In this document: in pieces, positions 17,956 to 25,776 of the stretch
Layout of the letters: every line of letters begins with the position of its first letter
Position numbering within the stretch: the stretch's first letter is position 1
Assembly: GCA_910574255.1 (NCBI GenBank)
Contig: CAJTAK010000008.1
Location: 1-64,000 of the forward strand
DNA length: 64,000 bases
DNA from: Clostridia bacterium
GTDB lineage: Bacteria > Bacillota > Clostridia > Lachnospirales > Lachnospiraceae
Reading direction: 5' to 3'
Notes under the pieces: model-generated
The model's database searches: none
Seen by the model: the letters and a program-made list of their open reading frames with translations, nothing else
What the model was told of the DNA's origin: nothing
Position numbers and translations under genes: made by a program

Positions 17956-19518
17956 TTATTTTTTAAACTTTTTAAAGAAAGCAGTTAAAACACCAAAAGC
18001 AGTTGCTAAGAAATAGCCGCCATAATATGTATTAGTTGCTAAATCCCCAGTCTGAACCATTTCATTTTTTTCACTAGGATCAACTTTTCCTGTTTCTGTT
18101 GTGGTAGTTGTTGTTTCTGTTGTGGTTGTAATTGGTGTTGGTGTAGGCTCAACAGGCTTTACAGGTTCAACAGGATTCACAGGTTTAACAGGTTCAGGAG
18201 TAGGAGTTGTTGTTGTTTCAGTTGTTCTTGTTTCAGAGGATTCTGTTTCAGAAGATTCTGTTTCGGTGCTTTCTGTTTCTGTACTCTCTGTTTCAGAAGA
18301 TTCTGTTTCAGTGCTTTCTGTTTCAGAGGATTCTGTTTCAGTGCTTTCTGTTTCAGAGGATTCTGTTTCAGAGGATTCTGTTTCAGTGCTTTCCGTTTCA
18401 GAGGATTCTGTTTCAGAGGATTCTGTTTCAGTGCTTTCCGTTTCTGTGCTTTCTGTTTCTGTACTCTCTGTTTCTGTACTCTCTGTTTCGGTGCTTTCTG
18501 TTTCAGTGCTTTCCGTAGTTTCTGTTGTTTCTGTGCTTATGTCTGGTAAGTCTGGTAAATCAGGAACACCACTCACACAACAGCAATCTTTATCAACAAC
18601 TATATTACCAAAGAAAAAGTTTTCTATTTCTTCATCTTCTAAAAATAAATCTAAATCAAAATTAGGATTATTATAATCACATACAACGCCAAATTCTTTT
18701 TCAATATGAACAGGATTTTCAAAATCACTGTGATTAGTACAAGGCGTTAATTGAAATAATTTCAAAACAGGAATTTCGCCATTTTCTGTTTTTATGCTAC
18801 TATACATAAAACATTTATTATCTTTTGTATAGTGCAAATTTTCGGCTACAAGTTCATATTTACAAGAAAATTGTTTATAACCTTGTTCGTTTTTATCAGG
18901 TAAATTTTTTATAATATTATCACTATTACTAAGTACAAAATTATCAATAATTTCATCATTGTTATTATAAATATTTACTTTTACCTTCAAATCTTTTTCT
19001 GTTTTATTATCACTATAAGACAATTTATATTTTCCATTTGTCTTTAATTTGTTATAGATATTTGTCATATCTTCATCATCAGCAGTATTATAACCTTTTA
19101 TAAAAAAAGTAAAGTCTTTTAAATTCTTTTCTTCTGGTATTTCTGTTTCTGTGTTTTCTTTCTTTTCAGCCCCACAGTTATCACAAAAACCGTCATTATC
19201 TAAATCCAAAAAAGGATATTCAATATGATCCTCATCGCAAGTATCAACTATAATAACATCATCATCTTTTTTATCATTTTCGGTATCATTTGGATCAATT
19301 TCTATAATGCCATCATCTATATTTTCTGTGAAGTGGTTTCCATCTTCTTTTGTTTCCCCGCATATATCACATACGCCGTGAATATCTGTGTATTCGTGTT
19401 CTTCAGAAGCGTCTGGACTAGCATATACAAAACTAAGTGGAGCAGAGAGGGCAACAGCCCCCGCCATTCCTATTGTTATTACCTTATTTACATTTCTATT
19501 TAATTTATTATTTTTCAT
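17956..19518 (-). CDS. Ser/Thr/Glu-repeat surface protein with sortase-type tail
   Basis: 520 aa. N-terminal signal (VITIGMAGAVALSAPLSFVYA), two small Cys-pair units (CDICGE and CDNCGAE, about 48 and 112), a globular region with a late Cys cluster (DCCCVSGVP), then about 100 residues of TESTETESSE-type repeats, a Thr-rich PTPEPVKPVNPVEP linker, and a C-terminal VQTGD motif with hydrophobic segment and KKFKK tail. This is the layout of a sortase-anchored wall protein, with VQTGD in place of LPxTG. The 18-bp repeat units at about 18227-18535 differ mainly at third positions and could expand or contract. It may mediate adhesion or surface masking. Confidence 0.8.
   Translation of the reverse strand: MKNNKLNRNVNKVITIGMAGAVALSAPLSFVYASPDASEEHEYTDIHGVCDICGETKEDGNHFTENIDDGIIEIDPNDTENDKKDDDVIIVDTCDEDHIEYPFLDLDNDGFCDNCGAEKKENTETEIPEEKNLKDFTFFIKGYNTADDEDMTNIYNKLKTNGKYKLSYSDNKTEKDLKVKVNIYNNNDEIIDNFVLSNSDNIIKNLPDKNEQGYKQFSCKYELVAENLHYTKDNKCFMYSSIKTENGEIPVLKLFQLTPCTNHSDFENPVHIEKEFGVVCDYNNPNFDLDLFLEDEEIENFFFGNIVVDKDCCCVSGVPDLPDLPDISTETTETTESTETESTETESTETESTETESTETESTETESSETESSETESTETESSETESSETESTETESSETESTETESSETESTETESTETESSETESSETRTTETTTTPTPEPVKPVNPVEPVKPVEPTPTPITTTTETTTTTTETGKVDPSEKNEMVQTGDLATNTYYGGYFLATAFGVLTAFFKKFKK
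18227..18535 (-). repeat. tandem 18-bp repeats encoding (S/T)E-rich stalk
   Basis: About 16-17 units of a GAATCYTCTGAAACAGAR-like hexapeptide code in the wall-protein gene. Long antisense open frames here are by-products of the repeat. Confidence 0.85.
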
Positions 19519-19538
19519 TCTTATTACCTTCTTTCTAT

Positions 19539-20348
19539 TTATTTAAAAAATACTTCACATTTACCGCTTTCGTTTATGTTATACCAAGCGTAAACGGTTG
19601 TGTTCCAATAATTTTTAACTGTAAAATCTGTATAACCAAGATTTTTTATATAGTTAAAAACTTCTTTATAAGTGCCGCTTTTACATTCAATGTCAACAAA
19701 TTTTCCATTGATTTTTAAAGACTGAACAACAACTTTTTCATCTTTATTTGTAGTATTATTATTATTTAAAAATACATCACAAATTTTTTTATTATCGTAT
19801 TTATACCAAGAATAAACTTGTGTGTTCCAATAATTTTTTACTGTAAAATCTGTATATCCAAGTTTTTTAACATAGTCAAAAACTTCTTTATAAGTGCCGC
19901 TTTTACAGTCAATATTTATAACATCACCGTTCATTTTTACAAGAACATTATTTTCAGATATTTCAGGAACGCCGTCTATTTCATCTTTACCAAGAACAAC
20001 GCCCTTATCATCTTCTTTTTCTGGAATAATAGGAATCCCGCTTTCTTCATCTTTACCAATGATAATGCCTTTATCTTCATCTTTTATAAGTTTGTTTGTA
20101 TGATTTCCTTCATTGATTGTCATATTGCAGATATTACAAAATCCAGTAGTTCCGAAATAAGCGTGGTCTGTATAAGAAACTTTTTTAACATATTTTCCAG
20201 TAGCAGGATCTTTTTCTATAACAATTATTTGATAATCATTGTCTAAGCTAGAAGGATCGGCGTGGACTGGACTGGTTAAACTTGTTATTGCTAAAGCCCC
20301 CATCATCACAGGGATTATAATTTTTTTATTTAATTTATTATTTTTCAT
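19539..20348 (-). CDS. exported protein with a duplicated C-terminal domain
   Basis: 269 aa. N-terminal signal ending near SPVHADPSS, then a CNICNMTINEGNH Cys pair similar to the one in the neighbouring wall protein, then three DKGIIIGKDE/GVPEI repeats (about 90-135), then two copies of a domain of about 60 residues that share SGTYKEVF, YVKKLGYTDFTVKNYWNT and VYAWY/VYSWY. The start MKNNKLNKKI is almost the same as that of the neighbouring wall protein (MKNNKLNRNV), so the two genes probably share an origin. No anchor is seen, so it may be secreted. Function unknown. Confidence 0.72.
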   Translation of the reverse strand: MKNNKLNKKIIIPVMMGALAITSLTSPVHADPSSLDNDYQIIVIEKDPATGKYVKKVSYTDHAYFGTTGFCNICNMTINEGNHTNKLIKDEDKGIIIGKDEESGIPIIPEKEDDKGVVLGKDEIDGVPEISENNVLVKMNGDVINIDCKSGTYKEVFDYVKKLGYTDFTVKNYWNTQVYSWYKYDNKKICDVFLNNNNTTNKDEKVVVQSLKINGKFVDIECKSGTYKEVFNYIKNLGYTDFTVKNYWNTTVYAWYNINESGKCEVFFK

Positions 20349-20354
20349 TTTTAA

Positions 20355-20507
20355 TTACCTCTCTTTTTCATTTTTTTTATATAAATAGTTTGTTATTAAA
20401 GTTGTTATAATTGCCGTTCTAGTTAATCCAGTCTTATTTGCTTCTTTATCAAGATCAGCCAGAACATTTTTATTGATATTAAAATTTATTTTCTTTTTGT
20501 TTGCCAT
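20355..20507 (-). CDS. small ribbon-helix-helix (Arc/CopG-like) protein
   Basis: 50 aa, starting MANKKKINFNINKNVLADLD and ending YKKNEKER. The pattern of a short beta strand (INFNI) followed by two helices (VLADLDKEANKTGLTRTA and IITTLITNYL) is that of ribbon-helix-helix DNA-binding proteins, often copy-number or partition repressors. GGGGGATTGAAAA precedes the ATG. It overlaps the end of the next gene upstream by 22 bp, indicating translational coupling. It was found by reading the strand; it is too short for most ORF cut-offs. Confidence 0.72.
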   Translation of the reverse strand: MANKKKINFNINKNVLADLDKEANKTGLTRTAIITTLITNYLYKKNEKER

Positions 20508-20728
20508 TTTTCAATCCCCCTTATAACAACATTTTCTAATTTTTCGTTTTTACCTGTTATTGTGTTTTTAGCACTTACAAGTTTACCGATTTCTTTATTG
20601 TTGTTATCTTCAAAATATAATTCATAGATAGTTCTTTCATCATCTATACCTAAGCCATAGAGGATTTCATAATCACCATATAGCGGCTTTTTAGGTCTTT
20701 CAGTAATTTTTATATATATTTTTTTCAT
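20486..20728 (-). CDS. hypothetical protein, 80 aa
   Basis: Starts MKKIYIKITERPKKPLYGDY; predicted mostly beta (YILYGLGIDDERTIYELYF). It overlaps the RHH gene. GGAAGTAAAAAACT precedes the ATG. A role with the RHH protein is possible; no motif is recognised. Confidence 0.58.
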   Translation of the reverse strand: MKKIYIKITERPKKPLYGDYEILYGLGIDDERTIYELYFEDNNNKEIGKLVSAKNTITGKNEKLENVVIRGIEKWQTKRK

Positions 20729-21200
20729 AGTTTTTTACTTCCTTTCTTATAGATTTTTCTGTATTTAGACAAAATAAAAAAGAGAACAGGAAACAACAGT
20801 TTATAAAAAAACTGTTTAAAATTATCCTTTTCTCTTTATTCTTTGATTCTTTATTCTTTAATTAGTTAGTATTTTTCTCTTTTTTATTAAGTTGTATATA
20901 TAGCATACCTCTATTAGATATTTTTGTCAACATTTTTAATACATAACATATCTATTATAACTTAATTTCATAAGTTGTATTAAAATAGTGCCAGTCAATA
21001 ACCTGTGGTTATTAACAAAAAAAGATTAGCACACTACAAGGCTAATCTTTTTACACGATATTCAATTTTTTTAGACTAATAAATTATTTTTTTAAAAGGA
21101 ATATAAAAAATCAATAAGCGAAAATAAGAAAAATAACTTTTTCCTTTTCTCTAATTAATTATATAATATAAAAATTTAAAAAGCAAGGGATCGAAACCCC
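20729..21200. other. AT-rich intergenic region with three hairpins
   Basis: No gene seen. Hairpins: AATAACCTGTGGTTATT at about 20999-21015; AAAGATTAGC with GCTAATCTTT at about 21022-21052 followed by TTT; and GCAAGGGATCGAAACCCCTTGC at about 21182-21203, probably the terminator of the gene at 21223. Confidence 0.5.
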
Positions 21201-21222
21201 TTGCCCTTTTAAAAACTTGATT

Positions 21223-21522
21223 CTATTTTTTTATAAACATTTTATATATATCATATAAAAATACTATCCACCCAAGAAACACCGCACATAAAACCTTAAT
21301 TGCTATGTATAAAGGAATTGGAATAATAATATCTGTATTCCATTTTGCTACAATCCGATTAGGAATCGACCAGCCCCACGGAGAACAGAAAAACGCTAAA
21401 AGAGAATATGCAAAAACAAATAAACCGCCTGGATGTCCCCCTTGTGATAACACAAATATGAAAATTAACACAGCAATTACAGCACCAATTACAACTTTTG
21501 TCTTGAAACTTGTTTCATTCAT
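21223..21522 (-). CDS. small membrane protein, 99 aa
   Basis: Three hydrophobic stretches: VVIGAVIAVLIFIFVLS, GLFVFAYSLLAFFCSPWGW and PLYIAIKVLCAVFLGWIVFLYDIY. No signature motif. AAAGGATTATAAAAA precedes the ATG. It heads a small leftward operon with the two genes to its right. Confidence 0.6.
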   Translation of the reverse strand: MNETSFKTKVVIGAVIAVLIFIFVLSQGGHPGGLFVFAYSLLAFFCSPWGWSIPNRIVAKWNTDIIIPIPLYIAIKVLCAVFLGWIVFLYDIYKMFIKK

Positions 21523-21544
21523 TTTTTATAATCCTTTCTAATTA

Positions 21545-21772
21545 TTAAAATTTACTTCTATCCAGTTCTGGGAAATCATCACACAGCCGTTGCCATACGT
21601 TATGGCTCATACGATCTAAATCTTCTCGTGGTATGTAAACTTCTCTGTTTTTTGCTTCTTCTTTTTCCATATATTTTTCTTCCAGTTTAGGGAAGGTATC
21701 ACATAAGAAATTATAAAATTTTATATTATCAACCGAATGAAAAAGCAAAAATTCAAATATTTTTTGTATCAC
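21545..21772 (-). CDS. hypothetical protein, 75 aa
   Basis: Soluble and charged; notable FPKLEEKYMEKEEAKNREVY and WQRLCDDFPELDRSKF, in which the FP-L-E pattern occurs twice (FPKLEEK, FPELDRS). No known motif. It follows the next gene by 1 bp, so the two are coupled. Confidence 0.55.
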   Translation of the reverse strand: MIQKIFEFLLFHSVDNIKFYNFLCDTFPKLEEKYMEKEEAKNREVYIPREDLDRMSHNVWQRLCDDFPELDRSKF

Positions 21773-21773
21773 A

Positions 21774-22073
21774 TCACGCCCCCAAATCTTTAATAGCCCC
21801 TAACCCATTAAAAAGTTTAATACTATCAGCCACACCTGCCAGATACGCCAAATCCCGCATTTTATGCTCTTTTGTTGCCAGACACGCTATGTAATCATTT
21901 ATAACAATTCTATCCTTTTCAGGGATATTTAAAGCGTTATAGCGTTCTTCCAGTTCATCAGCCGCCTTACTGTCCTGAAGGTATGTTTCATCAGCCAAGG
22001 CTAAAGCGTCTATACTTTTATTCATAAACGCCCCTAAGTGGTTCTTCACCAGTTTTTTTACAAATTTGTCCAT
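21774..22073 (-). CDS. hypothetical helical protein, 99 aa (DUF6809-like)
   Basis: All-alpha: LVKNHLGAFMNKSIDALALADE, a DELEERYNALNIPEKDR segment and a C-terminal RDLAYLAGVADSIKLFNGL. The layout resembles small DUF6809-type proteins of Lachnospiraceae mobile elements, but the match is by eye only. AAAGGACAAAATATGG precedes the ATG. Divergent from the HTH gene at 22208, with a 134-bp regulatory region between. Confidence 0.5.
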   Translation of the reverse strand: MDKFVKKLVKNHLGAFMNKSIDALALADETYLQDSKAADELEERYNALNIPEKDRIVINDYIACLATKEHKMRDLAYLAGVADSIKLFNGLGAIKDLGA

Positions 22074-22207
22074 ATTTTGTCCTTTCTGTATAAGAGTTAA
22101 AAAACAGCACCATACTCTATTATAGACAAAGATTTGTTAATATACAAGCATTTGTTTATATAAGATAATAAAAATATTCAAAAAACCAGTAGGAAGGGGG
22201 CGATCTT

Positions 22208-22435
22208 GTGATTTCTTATGAGCCATTGTGGAAAACAATGAAAAAGCAAGGGATAACAACATATACGCTTATATACAAGCACAATTTCAGCCCTTACACC
22301 ATAACCAACTTAAAACGCAATAAGAGCATTACAATGCACACATTAGAAAAGTTATGCCAGATACTACAATGTCAAGCCGAAAGTGTTGTTATTTTCTTAC
22401 CAGACACGCCGCCAGAGCCGCCTAAAAAGCCGTAA
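22208..22435 (+). CDS. small XRE-family HTH regulator
   Basis: 75 aa from a GTG start (AGGAAGGGGGCGATCTT upstream gives good spacing). The helix-turn-helix is readable as ITTYTLIYKHNFSPYTITNLKRNKSITMHTLEKLC-type sequence (nucleotides 22253-22357); the C-terminus is Pro-rich (PDTPPEPPKK). It is one of only two rightward genes in element 1 and faces the leftward membrane/unknown operon across a 134-bp gap, so it is a likely switch for that operon and for itself. Confidence 0.8.
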   Translation: MISYEPLWKTMKKQGITTYTLIYKHNFSPYTITNLKRNKSITMHTLEKLCQILQCQAESVVIFLPDTPPEPPKKP

Positions 22436-22437
22436 AA

Positions 22438-22690
22438 TGCCGCAGAATCATTTTAAAATACTTCCAGAGGGTAAACAGTCATTAAAGGATTTTAAAATCA
22501 ATTACAGCGCATTTAAGGCGTTTTATACATATTCTATACACCATAAGTTATGTATAGATTACATACGCCATATGTATAAAATAATAAGCAATTATAAAAA
22601 AGTCAAAAAAACAAGCCTTTCGGCTTGCTACCGCCTTACAGATGAACCAAGCCCAAAGACAGGGCTTGCTTCATCTTCCAGTTGGTTTAT
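22438..22690. other. gap with dispersed repeat copy and terminators
   Basis: No convincing gene. 22438-22520 is the second copy of the diverged block also seen at about 14584-14665. AAGCCTTTCGGCTTG (about 22612-22627) and AAGCCC...GGGCTT (about 22649-22668) are terminator-like hairpins for the convergent HTH and recombinase genes. Confidence 0.5.
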
Positions 22691-22691
22691 A

Positions 22692-23633
22692 TTATCCCTT
22701 ACAATATGTATTATATAAATTTTTTCTACCTTCACCGTGTCCTAATTCTTTAGAAACTATATTCCATTTTTTCATTTCTTCCTTGTTATTGCTTAAAGGT
22801 TCATTACCCCTTAATTCTTTCATTCTTTCAGTTGCGTATAATTTTCTTATAGCGTGATCAGTTGTTTTTTCATATTTTTTAGATAATAATAAGCCGTCTT
22901 TATCTTGTGTTTTATCCATATAACGCCTTATGCTTTTACTTATGCTTTTAGCGTCAGTTTTTGTAAAATAGCCCCTTTCAGGATATTTTTCTAATAATTC
23001 TTTAAAATATGGAATGTCTTTATCTCTTATAGGAACAGTTCGAGCCTTTCCATTTTTTGCCCCTTCTCTATCAACATATATAGTTTTTTCAAATATGTTT
23101 ATATCTTCTCTTTTTAAATGTGCTACTTCATCAATTCTAAGCCCACAGCGGCTAGTTATTTCTATTGCTTCTTTAGCAAAAGAGCGGCTATTTTTCATAG
23201 ATTCTTTTAATCTGTTTAAATCATCAGGAGTAAAGGCTTTATCCCTTGTTGATTCTTTTGTTTTTGGTTTTTCATAATCTTTATTATAAAAATTTACATT
23301 ATCACGCCCAAAAACTTTTTTAGATTGTTCTTCAAGATATTTAATTTTTGTCATATGATTTTCAAGCGTTTTTAAAGACCAATTTTTACCCCTGTCATTA
23401 ATCCATTCTTGAATATGAGATTCTTTTATATCTACAACATTTTTTATTTCAGGGTGTTTTTCTTTCAGCCAATTACTTAAATTTTTAGCGGTATCTTTAT
23501 AAGATTGTAATGTATTATTGCTATAAATATTACCTTCTCTATAAGTGCCGTTCTTTTTAGCAGAGTGTTTACTTTCACCAATTTTTAAAGATTTACTTAT
23601 AGCATAATTAAGTTGTTGGTTTATATTGCGGAT
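22692..23633 (-). CDS. second tyrosine recombinase of element 1, apparent ATC start
   Basis: About 313 aa if it begins at the ATC at 23633-23631. The catalytic part is clear: Arg in TSRCGLRIDEVAHLKREDI, Lys in KNGKARTVPI, a divergent HxxR box in DHAIRKLYATE, His in KELGHGEGRKN and Tyr in LYNTYCKG. The first in-frame ATG (23354) would remove the core-binding domain, yet the frame stays open for 93 more codons with typical content (LQSYKDTAKNLSNWLKEKH, ESHIQEWINDRGKNWS). No ATG, GTG or TTG lies in that stretch. The ATC overlaps the upstream stop as TAATC, 7 nt after AGAAAGGGGG. It may resolve Rep products or invert DNA (inference). Confidence 0.8.
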   Translation of the reverse strand: MRNINQQLNYAISKSLKIGESKHSAKKNGTYREGNIYSNNTLQSYKDTAKNLSNWLKEKHPEIKNVVDIKESHIQEWINDRGKNWSLKTLENHMTKIKYLEEQSKKVFGRDNVNFYNKDYEKPKTKESTRDKAFTPDDLNRLKESMKNSRSFAKEAIEITSRCGLRIDEVAHLKREDINIFEKTIYVDREGAKNGKARTVPIRDKDIPYFKELLEKYPERGYFTKTDAKSISKSIRRYMDKTQDKDGLLLSKKYEKTTDHAIRKLYATERMKELRGNEPLSNNKEEMKKWNIVSKELGHGEGRKNLYNTYCKG

Positions 23634-24127
23634 TAAATCACCCCCTTTCTAATTTCTTTTTGTAGTTGTTTTTCTTCATAATCTTTTATACAGTCATAAA
23701 GAATAATTGTTCCGCTTATAACGTCCAGAGGTTCATAAATATTAATTTTACAATTAGGTATTTTATAGCCCCTATCTTTATAATAATTTAAAGCAGTTTC
23801 TAATTTTTGCCAGATATATAAAGAGCCTTCTTCTGTTTCCCAGTCTTTATATTTTCCATAAATAACAGCAAAGTTTTCCATTAAATCAATTATATTTTTA
23901 TATTCACAAAAGCCAAAAAATTGCCACAACATATTTTTTAAAAGTTCCCCATTGTATGTAATAAATAAAGCGTTTTCTACCATTAATTTTTTTACATACA
24001 TATAAGAAATTCGCGTCAATTCACAATCAAAAATTAAGGCTTTATCTTCATCAAATATGATTATTCTTTCCACCTTTTCAGGATTTTTAAAATTATCAGG
24101 TTGTATTATTAAAAAGTATTTTTTCAT
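23633..24127 (-). CDS. DnaQ-like 3'-5' exonuclease-fold protein, probably inactive
   Basis: 164 aa. The middle and C-terminal parts resemble the Firmicutes DnaQ/RNase-T-type family: TYNGELLKNML where active members have YNxxFD, NIIDLMENFAVIYGKY, and LYIWQKLETALNYYKDRGY. The first acidic motif (DTET) is replaced by IFDCELTRI and the catalytic Asp after YN is missing, so nuclease activity is doubtful. It ends at TAA overlapping the recombinase start, suggesting coupling. AAAGGAGAACAAATAAT precedes the ATG. Confidence 0.55.
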   Translation of the reverse strand: MKKYFLIIQPDNFKNPEKVERIIIFDEDKALIFDCELTRISYMYVKKLMVENALFITYNGELLKNMLWQFFGFCEYKNIIDLMENFAVIYGKYKDWETEEGSLYIWQKLETALNYYKDRGYKIPNCKINIYEPLDVISGTIILYDCIKDYEEKQLQKEIRKGVI

Positions 24128-24225
24128 ATTATTTGTTCTCCTTTCAAATCAAAATTTTATTCTTATTGTTTTATTCTCATAATCTTTTTTTCAGTCCCCG
24201 CCCGTAGGCGGGCTATATTTCAAAT

Positions 24226-24417
24226 TAATACGTATTAGCAGGCTTAATACGTATTAGCAATTTAATACGTATTATTTTTTTAAGATTTCCCAGAAATTAA
24301 TACGTATTAGCAGATTTAATACGTATTAGCAAATTAATACGTATTATTTTTTTATAATTTTTCAAAATTAATACGTATTAGCCATTTAATACGTATTAGC
24401 AAAATTAATACGTATTA
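24226..24417. repeat. nine palindromic iterons in three triplets
   Basis: The perfect 12-bp palindrome TAATACGTATTA occurs at 24226, 24245, 24263, 24298, 24317, 24335, 24369, 24387 and 24406. Within a triplet the starts are 18-19 bp apart; between triplets 34-35 bp, with a T-rich spacer. This regular arrangement suits binding by a dimeric initiator or partition protein, and it is a good candidate for part of the replication origin or an incompatibility locus. Confidence 0.85.
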
Positions 24418-24458
24418 ATCAAGAAATAGATCACCTTCTCAATTCTTACTCAACCCAT

Positions 24459-24512
24459 TTTTATCTACATTGAGCGGGGAAAAACAAGTTTTTCCCCTCA
24501 ATGTAGATAAAA
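24459..24512. other. long stem-loop next to the iterons (candidate nick/origin hairpin)
   Basis: TTTTATCTACATTGAG (24459-24474) pairs fully with CTCAATGTAGATAAAA (24497-24512), and the stem continues as GGGGAAAAAC/GTTTTTCCCC after a 2-nt bulge. Rolling-circle origins often expose the nick site in such a hairpin. Confidence 0.65.
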
Positions 24513-25306
24513 GACATCAGCAGGTAAGAAAAAAAGGCGTTTTCGCCATCAAATACACGGTTATTTATGTTATATCTTATAATTAATCACATGGTTATTA
24601 GTTACATATAGCAATATAAGCATTAGAATTAGCAAAGGCTTTTACAATAGCCAGAGCAAAAGAGGATCGGCGGTTTCATCTTGCTATTAGATACCACAAC
24701 CCGATCAAGCGCATTTTGCTTTTTTCTCTTAAAGCGTAATACGCTAAAATTCTAAAAAGTTAGATGTATTTTTTTTAAAAGGTTTTTTTCCTTTTTGTGA
24801 TTTTTTAGATAAAGTGTTTTCTTCACTGTCTTAAATATTATAAAAAAATCATAAGATTTCTTTTTGTAATAAGAGGAGATTTTAAACCAAAATGACTAAG
24901 CATTTTGTAAACCAATACCCCTTACGACAGGAGTGATTTTCTACCAAAAAATAACAACTTTTTCTTGTTGTTATATGACTAAGTTTTAAAATATTAGCAA
25001 CTTTTACATTGCCATATTGCCTAAACTTTTATACTCTTTTTTACTTTTCAATGGTATGTAATAAATACCAATTCCTAAACTTACAAGTTTGTTTTTTAAT
25101 TCATAACTTCCCAAAAAGAATATATATTTTTTATTACCTAATATACAAAAGGCGAATACTTAAGGAACGCTAGTTCATCAAAACTTTTAATATCTGTATA
25201 AAGATATATATAAATAACTTATAATTTGATTTTATAATTTTTACATATCAGAAGTCAACAGATCAAAAAAAGCCCCTACCGCCTTATAGCAGTAGAAGCC
25301 ATTTTT
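24513..25306. other. intergenic stretch right of the putative origin
   Basis: About 0.8 kb of AT-rich DNA with no supported gene. At 25262-25300 a hairpin (GCCCCTACCGC with GCAGTAGAAGC) probably ends the gene at 25307. A CAACTTTTTCTTGTTG hairpin lies at about 24953-24970. The rest shows only short homopolymer tracts. Confidence 0.4.
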
Positions 25307-25546
25307 TTAAAATTCAACAGATGAAGAATTACCGATCCATTCTTTTAAAATATCATCTGTTGTTTTTTCTTTCTCAATTATTGAATAATTAAAAACATAA
25401 GTTTTATCATTGAAATTTAACATATATTTTTTATTGTCTTTATCTAAAAAGAACAATGTAATATTGCCTTTATTATCATAATATTTTCCGTCAAGTTTTA
25501 AAAACTTACTTGAAAATGTTTTTTCATTTATTGTCTTTGTTTTCAT
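25307..25546 (-). CDS. hypothetical protein, 79 aa
   Basis: Beta-rich (FLKLDGKYYDNKGNITLFFLDKDNKKYMLNF). No signal or membrane segment. It follows the 64-aa gene by 20 bp with GGAAGAACAAAAAA upstream, so it is the third gene of the Rep operon. It shows some likeness in length and pattern to its neighbour (TYLLFYDNYKKGNYIITAYV), and both may be small Rep-associated proteins. Confidence 0.55.
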   Translation of the reverse strand: MKTKTINEKTFSSKFLKLDGKYYDNKGNITLFFLDKDNKKYMLNFNDKTYVFNYSIIEKEKTTDDILKEWIGNSSSVEF

Positions 25547-25566
25547 TTTTTTGTTCTTCCTTTCTT

Positions 25567-25761
25567 TTATATTTTTGTATCAGTATTATAATTTGATTCT
25601 TCAATATAATAACTATTTTCCATTAAATCTAAATCTAAGATATTTAAAAATTTATTGAATTTTTCATCAACATAAGCAGTTATAATATAATTACCTTTTT
25701 TATAATTATCATAAAATAATAAGTATGTATTTTTAAAAACTTGTTCGTTTATTTCTTTCAT
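25567..25761 (-). CDS. hypothetical protein, 64 aa
   Basis: Short beta-rich protein starting MKEINEQVFKN. The ATG is preceded by AAAAGGGGTGAATACTA, the same Shine-Dalgarno and 9-nt spacing seen before the Rep ATC, and it follows the Rep stop by 15 bp. Probably co-translated with Rep. Function unknown. Confidence 0.55.
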   Translation of the reverse strand: MKEINEQVFKNTYLLFYDNYKKGNYIITAYVDEKFNKFLNILDLDLMENSYYIEESNYNTDTKI

Positions 25762-25776
25762 TAGTATTCACCCCTT

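Noticed and set aside
18101-18676. Long antisense open frames (VSEDSVSVLS-type) across the wall-protein repeat
   Set aside because: They result from the 18-bp repeat code on the other strand; no Shine-Dalgarno or family match.
22383-22718. 111-aa rightward open frame after the HTH gene
   Set aside because: It covers a repeat block and terminator hairpins, has no Shine-Dalgarno and runs against the recombinase gene.
24226-24417. CRISPR array
   Set aside because: The repeated unit is a 12-bp palindrome with short, similar spacers and no cas genes; it is an iteron array.
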